A stretch of DNA of 64,000 bases from Rhodovastum sp963804495 (lineage in GTDB: Bacteria; Pseudomonadota; Alphaproteobacteria; Acetobacterales; Acetobacteraceae). A program made the translations under genes and the position numbers. Below are positions 7,875-17,489 of the stretch, one piece after another. The stretch covers positions 186,001-250,000 of the forward strand of contig CAWDQN010000005.1 of the NCBI GenBank assembly GCA_963804495.1, given 5' to 3'. Within the stretch, counting starts at the first letter, position 1; each line of letters opens with the position of its first letter. Below the pieces are notes generated by a model. That model did no database searches and was not told the origin of the DNA. It saw nothing but the letters and a program-made list of their open reading frames with translations.

Positions 7875-9188
7875 TCATCCCGGCAAGCGTTGCATCATCA
7901 CCAGGTCGGTTGTCGCCAGTTCGGCGCCATCGCGCAGCAATTTTGCGCGGTAACGGCCGGGGGGCAGCGCCGGGCCCGTGATCGCGATCGTCCGCACGCC
8001 GGCCGATGCGGCGGCCACAGGCACCGTCTCGCCGGTCTGGAACGTGCCGTCCGTCTTCACCTGCTCGATCGCCACGGTCCCGGTGAACGGCGCGGCGGCG
8101 CCGGGAAGCACGACGATCTCATAATCCTCGCCTACGGTCGCGAATTTCGGGCTCACCGAAATCGCGGGAGCGTCCGTCGCGGATGCCGCGACCGCCCCAG
8201 GCTCCTCCGCGCCGACCAGCATCGCCAGCAGTGTGTGGGTATTCGCATGTTGCGTCACGCCGACGTGATCGGCGTCGACATAGGCTGTCGCCACCGGCAG
8301 CGACGTGGCGCTGCGAACCGGTACCGTGCCGTCTCCGGCGCCGGTGACAGTGACCGGCGAGATCGTCCCGCGCGTCATGTCGAAGCGGGTCATGGTCTTG
8401 TGGGTTGCGCTCACGACCGCGAAATAGCGGCACGCGGCCGGTTTGCAGCCTGGGTCAAGATACCGGGCGAACGCCGCGGCCGCCTCCAAGTGGTCCGTTT
8501 TCAGCCCCTGCGAGTCCACCAGAGACGGGTCGAACAGCGACACCCCGTCGAACGGGACCGCGCCGTCAATCCGCCAGATCGGCCGCAATGCGGCCGGCGG
8601 AAACAGTTGATAAGCTGCCGGAAAGCCCGGGGCGCCGCTCAACCGCCGCTGATCGTCCGCGCTCATGCCCACGCTGCCTCCGCCAACGCCGATTGCGCGC
8701 GCGAAGGCCAGGGGCGCGCCCTCGTGTGGCACCGCGAGGAAGGCTGCGAGCCTGGTGGCCGTGACGCCAGGTGTTCCGGCGGCCGCGGGCCGCTCCAGCC
8801 ATCCGCGCGTTACGAGGCCACCCATGGAATGACAGACCAGCATAATTTCGGTGTCCGCCCCGTACTGGGCCACGAGCGCATCGAGACGCGCGCCAAGCTC
8901 GATCCCGAGCGCGTCCAGATCGCGGCGCCAATCGTAAGGATGCGGCACGAAGACGCCACCTATCTTCGCCGCCGCCGCCGCGAGGGACTCGAGGATCGAT
9001 CCGTAGACGTCGATGCAGACGCTGCCGATGACGTCGCCGACGCGCAGGTCGGCGCGAATGAGATCCGCCGTGCGCTGATAACCCGAGACGGTCGCTTCCA
9101 GCACGGTGGGGGGCCACACTTTGTCGGTTCCGTCGGCCCGAAGCAGTTCACTTCCCATGATGCCGGGAACAAAGACGATTACCTTCAT
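7875..9188 (-). CDS. LCAT/PGAP1-like alpha/beta hydrolase (lipase) with C-terminal beta domain
   Basis: A 437-residue hydrolase starting at the ATG at 9188 (MKVIVFVPGIMGSEL), behind a GGGAG site. The start motif VPGIMGS gives the oxyanion loop typical of LCAT-like lipases. The nucleophile is Ser121 in CHSMGGLV, with Asp286 (GAGDGTVPV) and His308 (DADHVGVTQH) as likely partners. Residues from about 340 on look like an Ig-type beta sandwich. No signal peptide is seen. It points toward the S8 peptidase pair, with only seven bases between the convergent ends. Acyl-ester hydrolysis is likely; the substrate is unknown. Confidence 0.82.
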   Translation of the reverse strand: MKVIVFVPGIMGSELLRADGTDKVWPPTVLEATVSGYQRTADLIRADLRVGDVIGSVCIDVYGSILESLAAAAAKIGGVFVPHPYDWRRDLDALGIELGARLDALVAQYGADTEIMLVCHSMGGLVTRGWLERPAAAGTPGVTATRLAAFLAVPHEGAPLAFARAIGVGGGSVGMSADDQRRLSGAPGFPAAYQLFPPAALRPIWRIDGAVPFDGVSLFDPSLVDSQGLKTDHLEAAAAFARYLDPGCKPAACRYFAVVSATHKTMTRFDMTRGTISPVTVTGAGDGTVPVRSATSLPVATAYVDADHVGVTQHANTHTLLAMLVGAEEPGAVAASATDAPAISVSPKFATVGEDYEIVVLPGAAAPFTGTVAIEQVKTDGTFQTGETVPVAAASAGVRTIAITGPALPPGRYRAKLLRDGAELATTDLVMMQRLPG

Positions 9189-9208
9189 CGACCTACTCCC
9201 ATGAGACG

Positions 9209-9331
9209 TTAGAGCACGGTTATGTCTATGACGGCCTCGAACTTTTTCGCCTCTGATTTCGAGATAGGATCTAGATTTAGATTCTTCTTTCTGATTTCTG
9301 CCGATGGGGATCGCCGCCACCAGTCTGCCAT
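9209..9331 (-). CDS. candidate 40-aa orphan peptide upstream of the lipase
   Basis: The open frame starts at the ATG at 9331 (MADWWRRSPSAEIRKK) behind a GGGGACAAG purine site and ends 20 bases before the lipase start. The peptide is charged, and its DNA is clearly more AT-rich than the neighbours. I recognise no family. The rest of the space, 9332-9606, shows no gene; it looks like decayed intergenic sequence with short inverted pieces. Translation is uncertain. Confidence 0.3.
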   Translation of the reverse strand: MADWWRRSPSAEIRKKNLNLDPISKSEAKKFEAVIDITVL

Positions 9332-9606
9332 CTTGTCCCCAAAATTCTGCTTCTGAGATCTTCCAAACGGACCGCTGATGGCTGAGGGATGTCGAAAACC
9401 GACACTTGTCCCAGCATACCGAATGTCCTCTGTTGCGGCTAGAGTGCCCAAGAGCGGAAAGTCAGCTCTCGGCCAAGACCTGACACTCGGCTCCGCTGAC
9501 TGAATGTCCGAGAAGGGTCGCAAGCAGTCATCCGTTCGGGCGCCGGCGGTGCCGTTACAGCCGGCCGCACCCCGGCCCGCCGGCGCCAGTGCGATTCTAC
9601 TCCGCT

Positions 9607-12600
9607 CTACTCCGCCGCCGCCGCGGTGCGCGGCCCGGCCACGCGCAGCCGCAGACGCTCGAACGCCAGATAGATGGCCGGCGTCGTGTAGAGCGTGAGT
9701 AGCTGGCTCAGCAGCAGCCCGCCGACGATGGTCACGCCCAGGGGAAACCGCAGCTCGCTGCCGGTGCCGTGGCCGAGCACCAGCGGCAGCGCGCCGAGCA
9801 ACGCCGCCATGGTGGTCATCATGATCGGGCGGAAGCGCAGCAGACCCGCCTCCTCGATGGCGGCGCGCGGGGGGATGCCGCGTTCGCGCTCGGCCTCGAT
9901 GGCGAAGTCCACCATCATGATGGCGTTCTTCTTGACGATGCCCATGAGCAAAACCAGGCCAACCAGCGCCACCAGCGACAGATCGGACCCGACCGCCATC
10001 AGCGCCAGCAAGGCGCCGATGCCGGCCGACGGCAGGGTGGACAGGATCGTCACCGGATGGATGACGCTCTCGTACAGCACGCCGAGCACGATGTAGATCA
10101 CCACCACGGCGGCCAGGATCAGCCAGGGCTCGCTGGCGAGGGATTTCTGGAACTCGGCGGCATCGCCGGAATAATTTCCGGAAATGGTGGCGGGCAGGGC
10201 GATGTCGCGTTCGGCTGCGGCGACCGCGTCCACCGCCTGGCCGAGCGAGGCTCCGGGAGCGAGATTGAACGACAGGGTGACGGCGGGGAACTGCGCCTGG
10301 CGGGTGACGGCGAGCGGGGCGGTGATGCGCTCGATACTGGCAATCGCGGTCAGCGGCACCTGGGCGCCGCCGGCGCCGGGAATGCGCAGGCGCGTGAGAG
10401 AAAACGGATCGGCCTGCCAGGAGGGGTCGGCCTCCAGCACCACGCGGTACTGGTTGGCCTGAGCGAAAATGGTGGAGACCTGGCGCTGGCCGAAGGCGTC
10501 GTACAGCGTGTCCTGCACCGCCTGCATGGACACGCCCAGGCGCGTGGCGGCGTCGCGGTCGACGCGGACGAAGGTGCGGAAGCCCTCGTTCTGCTGGTCG
10601 GTGGCGACGTCGCGCAGTTCCGGCACGCGGCGCAGACGATCGAGCAGACGCGGCGCCCATCTGGTCAGCTCGGCCTGATCGGTGTCGATCAGGGTGTATT
10701 GGAACTGGGTGCGGCTCACGCGGGTGCCGATCTGGATGTCCTGCACCGGCTGCATGAACACCGACAGGCCGGGGATGGCGGCAAGCCGGGCCTGCAGGCG
10801 GGCGGCGATGGCGCGGGCCTCGGCGTCGCGGGCGCGGCGGGGTTTGAGGGCGATGGTCAGACGGCCGGTGTTGGGGGTGGGGTTGATGTCGCCGGCGCCG
10901 ACAAAACTGGCAACCGCCGTCACCGCCGGGTCGGCGCGCACGATGTCCACCGCCTGCGCCTGCAGGGCGGTCATGCGGGCGACGGAAATGCTCTGTGCGG
11001 CTTCGGTGACCGCGACGATCACGCCGGTGTCCTGCAGCGGCAGGAAGCCTTTCGGAATGACCACGTAGAGAAAAATGGTGCCGGCGAGGGTGAAGGCGGC
11101 CACCCCCAGCATGAGCGTCTGGTGGCGCAGCGACCAGCGCAGGGTGTGCGCGTAGCCGGCCAGCAGGGCGCGGAACCCGGCATCGGCCCACCGCGCCACC
11201 AGCCACGGTTTTTGCTCCGACGCCGGCCGCAGCAGCCGGCCGCACATCATCGGCGTGAGCGTGAGCGACACCAGGGCCGATACCACCACGGACACCGACA
11301 GGGTGATGGCGAACTCGCTGAACAGCCGGCCGACCACGCCGGTCATGAACAGCAGCGGGATGAACACGGCGATCAGCGATACCGTCAGCGAAACGATGGT
11401 GAAGCCGATCTGCGCCGCCCCCTTGTAGGCGGCGGCGAGCGGCGCCTCGCCTTGTTCCAGGTAGCGGACGACGTTCTCGATCATGACGATGGCGTCGTCC
11501 ACCACGAAGCCGGTGGCGACGACGAGTGCCATGAGCGAGAGATTGTCGAGCCCGTAGCCGCACAGCGCCATGACGCCGAAAGTGCCGATCAGCGACAGCG
11601 GCAACGCGATTGCCGGGATCAGGGTGGCGCGCCAGGAGCGCAGAAACAGGTAGATCACCAGCACCACCAGCACGATGGACAGCATCAGCGTGCCCTGCAC
11701 GTCGGCGACGCTGGCGCGGATGGTCTCGGTGCGGTCGGTGACCACCACGGTGGCGATGGCGGCGGGCATGGCGCGTTGCAGGGCGGGCAGTTCCTGCTTC
11801 AGCCGGTCCACCGTCTGCACGATGTTGGCGCCGGGCTGGCGGCGGATGTCGAGAATCACGGCGGCATGGCCGGGGGCGCCGTCCGGCGGGTAATACCAGG
11901 CGGCGACGCGGTTGTTCTCCACCCCGCCGACCACTTGCCCCACGTCCGACATGCGCACCGGCGCGCCGTTGCGCCAGGCGATGACCAGCGTGCTGTAGGC
12001 GTCCGGGGAGACGATCTGGTCGTTGGCGCCGAGCGCAAAAGCTTGGCGCGGGCCGTCGAAGCCGCCCTTGGCGCCGTTGACATTGGCGGCGGCGACGGCA
12101 TTGCGCACGTCTTCCATCGCCAGCCCGTAGGCGGCCAGCCGGGCGGGGTCGACGCGCACGCGCACCGCCGGGCGCATATTGCCCTGCACGGTGACGCGGC
12201 CGACGCCCTCGATCTGGCTGAGCTTGGGCTGCAGCAGGGTGTCGGCGGCGTCGCTGACCCGGTCGATGGTGATCGCGTCCGACAGCAGCGCCAGGGTGAG
12301 GATAGGCGCGTCGGCCGGGTTCACCTTGGCGTAGACGGGCGGGTAGGGGAGCGTCACCGGCAGCGTGCCGGCGGCGGCGTTGATGGCCGCCTGCACGTCT
12401 TCCGAGGCGCTGTCGATGCTGCGCGAGAGCGAGAATTGCAGGGTGATCTGGCTGGTGCCCTCGGAACTGGTCGAGGTCATGCTGGTCAGGCCCTGGATCT
12501 GTCCGAACTGCCGTTCGAGCGAGGCGGTGATCAGGGAGGCGACGGTGTCCGGATTGGCGCCGGGCAACTGGGTGGTGACCAGGATGGTGGGGAAATCGAC

Positions 12601-12717
12601 CTGCGGCAGGGCGGAGACGGGCAGGGCGCGGTAGCCCAGCACGCCGGCCAGCAGCACGGCGATGGCCAGCAGCGAGGTGGCGATCGGCCGGGCGATGAAC
12701 GGGGCGGAGATGCTCAT
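9607..12717 (-). CDS. mdtB: RND multidrug efflux permease, MdtB-like
   Basis: A 1036-residue RND transporter of the inner membrane, close in build to the MdtC-like protein at 1762-4911. It begins MSISAPFIARPIATSLLA, has the proton-relay aspartates in TGFVVDDAIVMIEN near residue 400, and carries the typical PKGFLPLQDTG motif after the eighth helix. It ends in a normal short polar tail. It would form the pump with MdtC-like, MdtA-like and an outer-membrane factor. The reading frame is intact. Upstream, where mdtA should adjoin directly, lies an AT-rich foreign gene, so expression from the original operon promoter is doubtful. Confidence 0.93.
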   Translation of the reverse strand: MSISAPFIARPIATSLLAIAVLLAGVLGYRALPVSALPQVDFPTILVTTQLPGANPDTVASLITASLERQFGQIQGLTSMTSTSSEGTSQITLQFSLSRSIDSASEDVQAAINAAAGTLPVTLPYPPVYAKVNPADAPILTLALLSDAITIDRVSDAADTLLQPKLSQIEGVGRVTVQGNMRPAVRVRVDPARLAAYGLAMEDVRNAVAAANVNGAKGGFDGPRQAFALGANDQIVSPDAYSTLVIAWRNGAPVRMSDVGQVVGGVENNRVAAWYYPPDGAPGHAAVILDIRRQPGANIVQTVDRLKQELPALQRAMPAAIATVVVTDRTETIRASVADVQGTLMLSIVLVVLVIYLFLRSWRATLIPAIALPLSLIGTFGVMALCGYGLDNLSLMALVVATGFVVDDAIVMIENVVRYLEQGEAPLAAAYKGAAQIGFTIVSLTVSLIAVFIPLLFMTGVVGRLFSEFAITLSVSVVVSALVSLTLTPMMCGRLLRPASEQKPWLVARWADAGFRALLAGYAHTLRWSLRHQTLMLGVAAFTLAGTIFLYVVIPKGFLPLQDTGVIVAVTEAAQSISVARMTALQAQAVDIVRADPAVTAVASFVGAGDINPTPNTGRLTIALKPRRARDAEARAIAARLQARLAAIPGLSVFMQPVQDIQIGTRVSRTQFQYTLIDTDQAELTRWAPRLLDRLRRVPELRDVATDQQNEGFRTFVRVDRDAATRLGVSMQAVQDTLYDAFGQRQVSTIFAQANQYRVVLEADPSWQADPFSLTRLRIPGAGGAQVPLTAIASIERITAPLAVTRQAQFPAVTLSFNLAPGASLGQAVDAVAAAERDIALPATISGNYSGDAAEFQKSLASEPWLILAAVVVIYIVLGVLYESVIHPVTILSTLPSAGIGALLALMAVGSDLSLVALVGLVLLMGIVKKNAIMMVDFAIEAERERGIPPRAAIEEAGLLRFRPIMMTTMAALLGALPLVLGHGTGSELRFPLGVTIVGGLLLSQLLTLYTTPAIYLAFERLRLRVAGPRTAAAAE

Positions 12718-12766
12718 TGTGAGGGCGCGTTAGCATATTGACGGAAGGAATAGAAAAGCAACCATT

Positions 12767-13591
12767 TCAGCCGAAATTTTCCACATCACCGAGAAAATCT
12801 GAGCCGAGCATGGGATATTTATTACGATCAAGATCTGTTTTTCCGCTTTCAATGAATCTAATATATCGAGAAATTACGTGATCCGTTATCAAAAAAATTA
12901 CCTTTCTGTCGCTGTCTGATACGCCCCCGATTTTGCCGTGCCTTAGGGGATCGGCATGTTGTTCCTTGAAGCGGAGGAGTGTGTCTTTTTCGATTCGGAG
13001 AGCGGACCTCATTCTCGCCCATGTTTGGTTATCATTCCCGCATCTAAAGCTCTGCATTATTGCCTCAATAGCTCTGTAGCAAAAAAAACCTGTTGCGTGC
13101 GGCATACGAATAGCTTCTCTGAAATCGGCCAATATCATTCCCAATGAAGGCTCTTTAAGTAAAACCGAAATAATAGATATATCAAAATCGATAAGTACTG
13201 GCCACTTCTTATCAAGGACAGGTCTCGATTTACTTAACGCTGGTATATTATAGCCAAATACGTGCCGTTCATCAGTGCGATGGGAGATTGCAGATATGAC
13301 GTCTACGTCAAATCGAAGTCCGTTTGAATATCCAACGATATCGACAATTCTCCTTAAGGTAGTTTCGATTATATTTTTGAGAGTGAAAACATCTATTGTC
13401 CCGTTAATTACAGTAACGTCCACGAGGGAGTTATTCTCCCAAGTAAAAATTTTATTGTGCATACGTAATCCTAAATCCGCAAATTCACTGATCATCTCAA
13501 AATCAAATCGCAATGGGCAGCGTTCCGGTCGTATTGTTGCAAAAAATGTCCAGTCTTTCATCGTGGTGATTTGTGGTGTTGCCGGCTGCAT
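12767..13591 (-). CDS. AT-rich orphan protein of unknown function inserted between mdtA and mdtB
   Basis: A 274-residue protein (begins MQPATPQITT) with an ATG at 13591 and a GGAGTG site ten bases upstream. Base composition is strikingly AT-rich, with many AAA, ATT and TTT codons, against the GC-rich neighbours, so recent horizontal gain is likely. No signal peptide or membrane helix is seen. The second half contains FFCYRAIEAIMQSFR, a conserved-looking ADPLRHGK and a helical end with HVISRYIRFIE; this helical RHG pattern recalls HEPN-like proteins, but I cannot assign the family. It breaks the mdtA-mdtB junction. Confidence 0.75.
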   Translation of the reverse strand: MQPATPQITTMKDWTFFATIRPERCPLRFDFEMISEFADLGLRMHNKIFTWENNSLVDVTVINGTIDVFTLKNIIETTLRRIVDIVGYSNGLRFDVDVISAISHRTDERHVFGYNIPALSKSRPVLDKKWPVLIDFDISIISVLLKEPSLGMILADFREAIRMPHATGFFCYRAIEAIMQSFRCGNDNQTWARMRSALRIEKDTLLRFKEQHADPLRHGKIGGVSDSDRKVIFLITDHVISRYIRFIESGKTDLDRNKYPMLGSDFLGDVENFG

Positions 13592-13707
13592 TATTTATCA
13601 CTCCGTTTATGTTGAAAAGAAGCAATCGGCATCCGTTTTCAGAACATTGGATTCTTGTTGAGTAATCAGTTTATGGTTTGCAGTTTTCGGCAGTTGACGA
13701 CGTAATA

Positions 13708-14935
13708 TCATGTCGCCCCCGGGGTTCGTCTGCTTGCACTCGCGGGCGGAATGCTGCGAGGTACGGGGGGAGGAGAGGCGGGCAGGGGAGGGCTTGGTTG
13801 TGCGATCATTATCCTAGCCCCGTCGGTCAGGCGGGAGGCGCCGTCGATGACGACGCGCTCGCCCGGCTGCAGGCCGGCGGTGACGATGGCGGCGAGCAGG
13901 TCCTCGTGGCCGAGTTTTACCAGCCGGCGGGTGACGGTCTGGTCGGCGTTCACCACATAGACATAGGGCCCCAGCGGGCCGCGCTGCACCGCGACCGGCG
14001 GCACCACGGTGGCGTCGCGGCTGGTGTCCACCTTGAGCTGCACGGTGACGAAGGCGCCGGGCCACAATGTCAGGCGGTCGTTGGGGAAGCGGGCGCGCAG
14101 GCGGATGGTTCCGGTGGTGCTGTCCACCTGGTTGTCCAGAACCGTGAGGGTGCCGCGGTCGAGCACCGGTGCCTGCGGGGCGGCGCCGGCGTCCTGCGGC
14201 AGGGCCAGCACCTCCGGCGCGCCTTCGGCCATGGCGGCGGCGACGGCGGGGAGGGTTTGTTGCGGCAGGGTGAACTGGACCAGGATCGGCCGCAGGGTGG
14301 TGAGGTACGGCCAGCCCGGTGGCATCGGCGGCGTGCACGATGTTGCCGGCATCGACCTGGCGGAAGCCGACGCGGCCGTCGATCGGCGAGGTGATGGTGG
14401 TGTAGGAGAGCTGGGTGCGGGCGCTGTCGATCTGCGCCTGGTCGGACTGCACCTGCGCCTCCAACTGCGCGACCGTGGCGCGGGCGGTGTCGTATTGCTG
14501 GGCGGAGGCGTAGGCGGTGGCGGCGAGCTTGGCATAGCGGCCCACGTCGAGCCGGGCGTTGGCGAGGGTTGCCTCGTCCTGTTTTTTCTTCGCCACCGCC
14601 TGGTCGAGGGCGGCCTGATAGGTGCGCGGGTCGATGCGCACCAGCACGTCGCCGGCGTGCACGTCCTGGCCTTCCTTGAAGCGGACTTCGATGAGCGGGC
14701 CGTCGACCATGGGTTTGACGGTGACGGTGGCGGAGGCCTGCACGGTGCCGAGGCCTTCGAGGTAAATGGGCACGTCGCGGGTTTCGGCCTGGGCCACCAG
14801 CACCGGGATGGTTTCCGGCGTGCTCGCGACGGCGCGTGCGGCCGCATCGGCGGGCGTGCGCGGGTGCAGCCAAGCATAGGCGCCACCTCCGCCAGCCACC
14901 AGGACACAGACGAGGATGATTACCGAGCGCCGCAC
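13708..14935 (-). CDS. mdtA: RND periplasmic adaptor, MdtA-like; frame broken by one extra base
   Basis: Membrane-fusion protein linking the RND pump to the outer-membrane channel. It starts at the GTG at 14935 behind GGGAGG (VRRSVIILVCVLVAGGGG, an N-terminal membrane anchor). Next come the lipoyl/hairpin region (TVKPMVDGPLIEVRFKEGQD, a coiled-coil hairpin, then TTITSPIDGRVGF) and the beta-barrel and proximal domains. The frame shifts at about 14305, after DATGLAV; removing one base gives TTLRPILVQFTLP and a continuous 408-aa protein. The C-terminal residues after MIAQPSPP look altered, perhaps by the insertion next door. It is a pseudogene only if the extra base is real. Confidence 0.85.
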
Positions 14936-14941
14936 GCACCC

Positions 14942-15028
14942 TCCCAGGGTCCAGGGCGCTCCGCCCCCTGGTGGGGTGCCGGGGCGAAGCCCCTGCCGGG
15001 GTCCGGGGCAGCGTCCCGGCTGCCGCAT
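14942..15028 (+). repeat. palindromic repeat, divergent relative of the composite family
   Basis: GGTCCAGGGC, then CCCCCTGG, a GGGGCGAAGCCCCTG hairpin and GGGGTCCGGGGCAGCGTCCCGG follow one another. The last part parallels the GGGTCCAGGGC-AGA-GCCCTGG core of the other copies. It fills most of the gap between the outer-membrane factor and mdtA. Confidence 0.5.
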
Positions 15029-15092
15029 TCGTCGCCGATCACAACACCCCCTGGAACAGACGGCTCTCAGGTGGGGCGGTTTCGTCGCGAGT

Positions 15093-16518
15093 TCAACCAC
15101 CCCCCAGCGCCTTGTAGAGATTGACCAGAGCGGTGAAGCGGGCGAGGCGCACCTGGGCCAGCGTGTCCAGGTCGGTGAACAGGGTGGTTTGCGCCTGCAG
15201 CGCGGTGACGATGTCGCTGACGCCGGCGAGCAGCTGGGCGCGGGCGATATCGGCGGCGCGCTGGGCGGTGGCGACGGCGTCGCGCTGCAGGGTTTCCTGT
15301 TCGGTGGCGTAGCGGTAGGCGGTCAGGGCGTTCTCGACGTCGGTGAAGGCCTGGACGATGGATTTGCGGTAGTCGGCGAGCAGCTCGTCGGCGCGGCCGC
15401 GTGACTGGTCCACAGCGGCCTGCAGGGCGCCGTTGTCGAAGATAGTCTGGGTGGCGCCGATGGCCGCCTGGGCGAACAGCGAGCCGGGGCCGAACAGGGT
15501 GCCGAGGGTGAAGGCCTGCCAGCCGCCGGTGGCGGTAAGTTCGACCTTGGGAAACATCGCCGCACGGGCGGCGGCGATGTTGGCCCGCGCGGAGGCAAGG
15601 CTGGCTTCGGCGTAGGCCACGTCCGGCCGGCGGGCCAGCAAATCCGATGGCAGGCCAGGGGCCACGTCCGGCAGCGACAGCGTGTTCAGCGTGCCCGGGC
15701 GTGCCGTGATCGCCTCCGGTGGCTGGCCGGTGAGGATGCCGAGGCCGTTGATCTGCTGCTCCATCTGGCTGCGCAGGTCGGGGATGGTGGCGCGGATGCC
15801 GGCCGCCAGCGCGGCCTGCTGCTCGACGTCGAGCTGCGAGGCGGTGCCGGCTTCCAGGCGGGCCTGGATGGCATGCAGGATTTCCTCGGCGTCGTGCAGG
15901 TTGCGCTGGGCCACGTCCAGCCGGTCCTGCAGGGCGAGCGCCTGGAACCAGGTGGTGGCGACGCTGGTGACGGCGGTGAGCGCGACCGTCTGCTGGTCGA
16001 AGCGGTCGGCCAGGGCGGTGGCCAGGGCGGCCTCTTTGGTGGCGCGCAGGCGTCCCCACAGGTCGATTTCATAGGAGACGGTGGGGATCAGGCTGTAGGT
16101 GCGGTACTGGTAGGTACCGGTTGGACACGGCGGCGCCGCTGGCCCCGGTGGCCGGGGAGGAGTGGCCGATCGAGTTGCGGTTCCATTGGTCCTGGCCGGT
16201 GGCGCTGAGGTTGGGCAGCAGCGGGGCACCGGCGCTGACCAGGGCGGCGTCGGCCTGGCGAATGCGGGCGACGGCGGCGAGGATGTCGAAGTTCGCGCTG
16301 CGGGCACGGGCGATGAGGGCATTCAGCTCGGGCGAGCGAAAGCCGGTCCACCAGTCGCCTGACGGCCAGACCGCGGCGGAGGCGGGCGTCTCGGCACGCC
16401 AAGCGGCGGCGACGACGCCTTCGGTGTCGGCGCGCGTGCCGGCGGGGCCGGCGCTGCAGCCGGCGAGGGCCGGCAGAGCGAGCAGCGCTGCGAGGAGTGA
16501 GCGGGGCAGGTGGATCAT
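15093..16518 (-). CDS. efflux outer-membrane lipoprotein, NodT/OprM type; frame broken by one extra base
   Basis: TolC-like outer-membrane channel for the RND pump. The start MIHLPRSLLAALLALPALAGC gives a lipobox with Cys21, as in the NodT family. The two outer-membrane-factor repeats follow, with TVSYEIDLWGRLRA and later SDLLARRPDVAYAEA. The frame shifts near 16121 (after GASGAAVS). Removing one base joins both parts into 474 residues, the family's usual length. It is the first gene of the efflux set, 158 bases upstream of mdtA. Confidence 0.87.
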
Positions 16519-16623
16519 CCGGGTTGGCGTGACGCCGCGGCGGGACGGCGGGCGGCAGGGTGGTTCCTCGTGGCGGGCGGCGGCATTGCTGCGGCAACCA
16601 GATGGCGGGGCTGCGGCCGCCGA

Positions 16624-17489
16624 TCAGGCCTCACTGTCGGCCAGGATCCGCAGCGCCAACTTGAGATGGGGTCGGTCGATCATCTTGCCATCGAGGGCGA
16701 AGACGCCGGCGCCGGGGTTGGCGGCGAAGCCGGCGCGCACCCGGCGGGCCCAGGCGACGCGTTCGGGCGAAGGGGTGAAGACGGCATTCACCGGGGCGAT
16801 CTGGTCGGGGTGGATGCAAAGCTTGCCGGCGAAACCGTCGGCGGCGGCCTCGGCCGCCTCGCGTTCCAGGCCGGCCGGGTCGCGCGGGTCGGGCCAGGGC
16901 GTGTCGAGCGCCGGCAGGCCGGCGGCGGCGGCGATGAGCAGCACCGACGCCCGCGCCTGGGCGACCGGCGGCGGATAGCTGCCATCCGGGCGGCGCGGGT
17001 CGATGCCCAGATCGGCGGACAAATCCTCGGCGCCGAAGCAGAAGGCCCGCACCCGGCTCGCGGCCTCCGGGCAACTGGCCAGCGCGAGCACCGAGGCGGC
17101 GGTTTCGGTGACGATCGGCAGCACGCCGATGGCACCCAGCGGCAGCCCGGCGGCGGTCTCCAGCACTTCCAGATGGTGGTCGAGCGCCTGCAGGTCGGCA
17201 GCACCCCGGCATTTGGGCAGCATGACGGCCGCCGGCCCTCCGGGCACCACGGCGGAGAGGTCGGCGAGATACCATGGGGTGCCGCGCGGGTTCACCCGCA
17301 CCACCACGCCGGGGCGGGCGAGGCCGGGCAGCAGGGCGGCGACGGTGGCGCGGGCGGCTTCCTTCGCCTCGGGGGCGACCGAGTTCTTCCAGGTCCAGGA
17401 TGACGATGTCGGCTGGCGAGGCAAGCGCCCTGGCGGATTTCTTTCCCGAGTTCGCCCGGCGCGAACAGCGGGCTGCGCAGCCGGATCAT
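16624..17489 (-). CDS. HpcH/HpaI aldolase, CitE-like CoA ester lyase; two +1 shifts
   Basis: Likely a Mg-dependent C-C lyase acting on a malyl-, citramalyl- or similar CoA ester. Starts MIRLRSPLFAPG at 17489, overlapping the MaoC stop as ATGA. Two extra bases, at about 17453 and 17385, break the N-terminal part; without them the frame reads NSGKKSARALASPADI, then ILDLEDSVAPEAKE, and gives exactly 287 residues. Conserved pieces are VRVNPRGTPWYLADL, VMLPKC and GKLCIHPDQ. Pairing with a MaoC hydratase suggests a hydratase-lyase pathway such as itaconate or methylmalyl-CoA breakdown; the substrate cannot be fixed. Confidence 0.8.

Noticed and set aside
9769..12741. 990-codon plus-strand frame across mdtB
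   Set aside because: Shadow of the conserved MdtB-like gene; composition and lack of motifs fit antisense.
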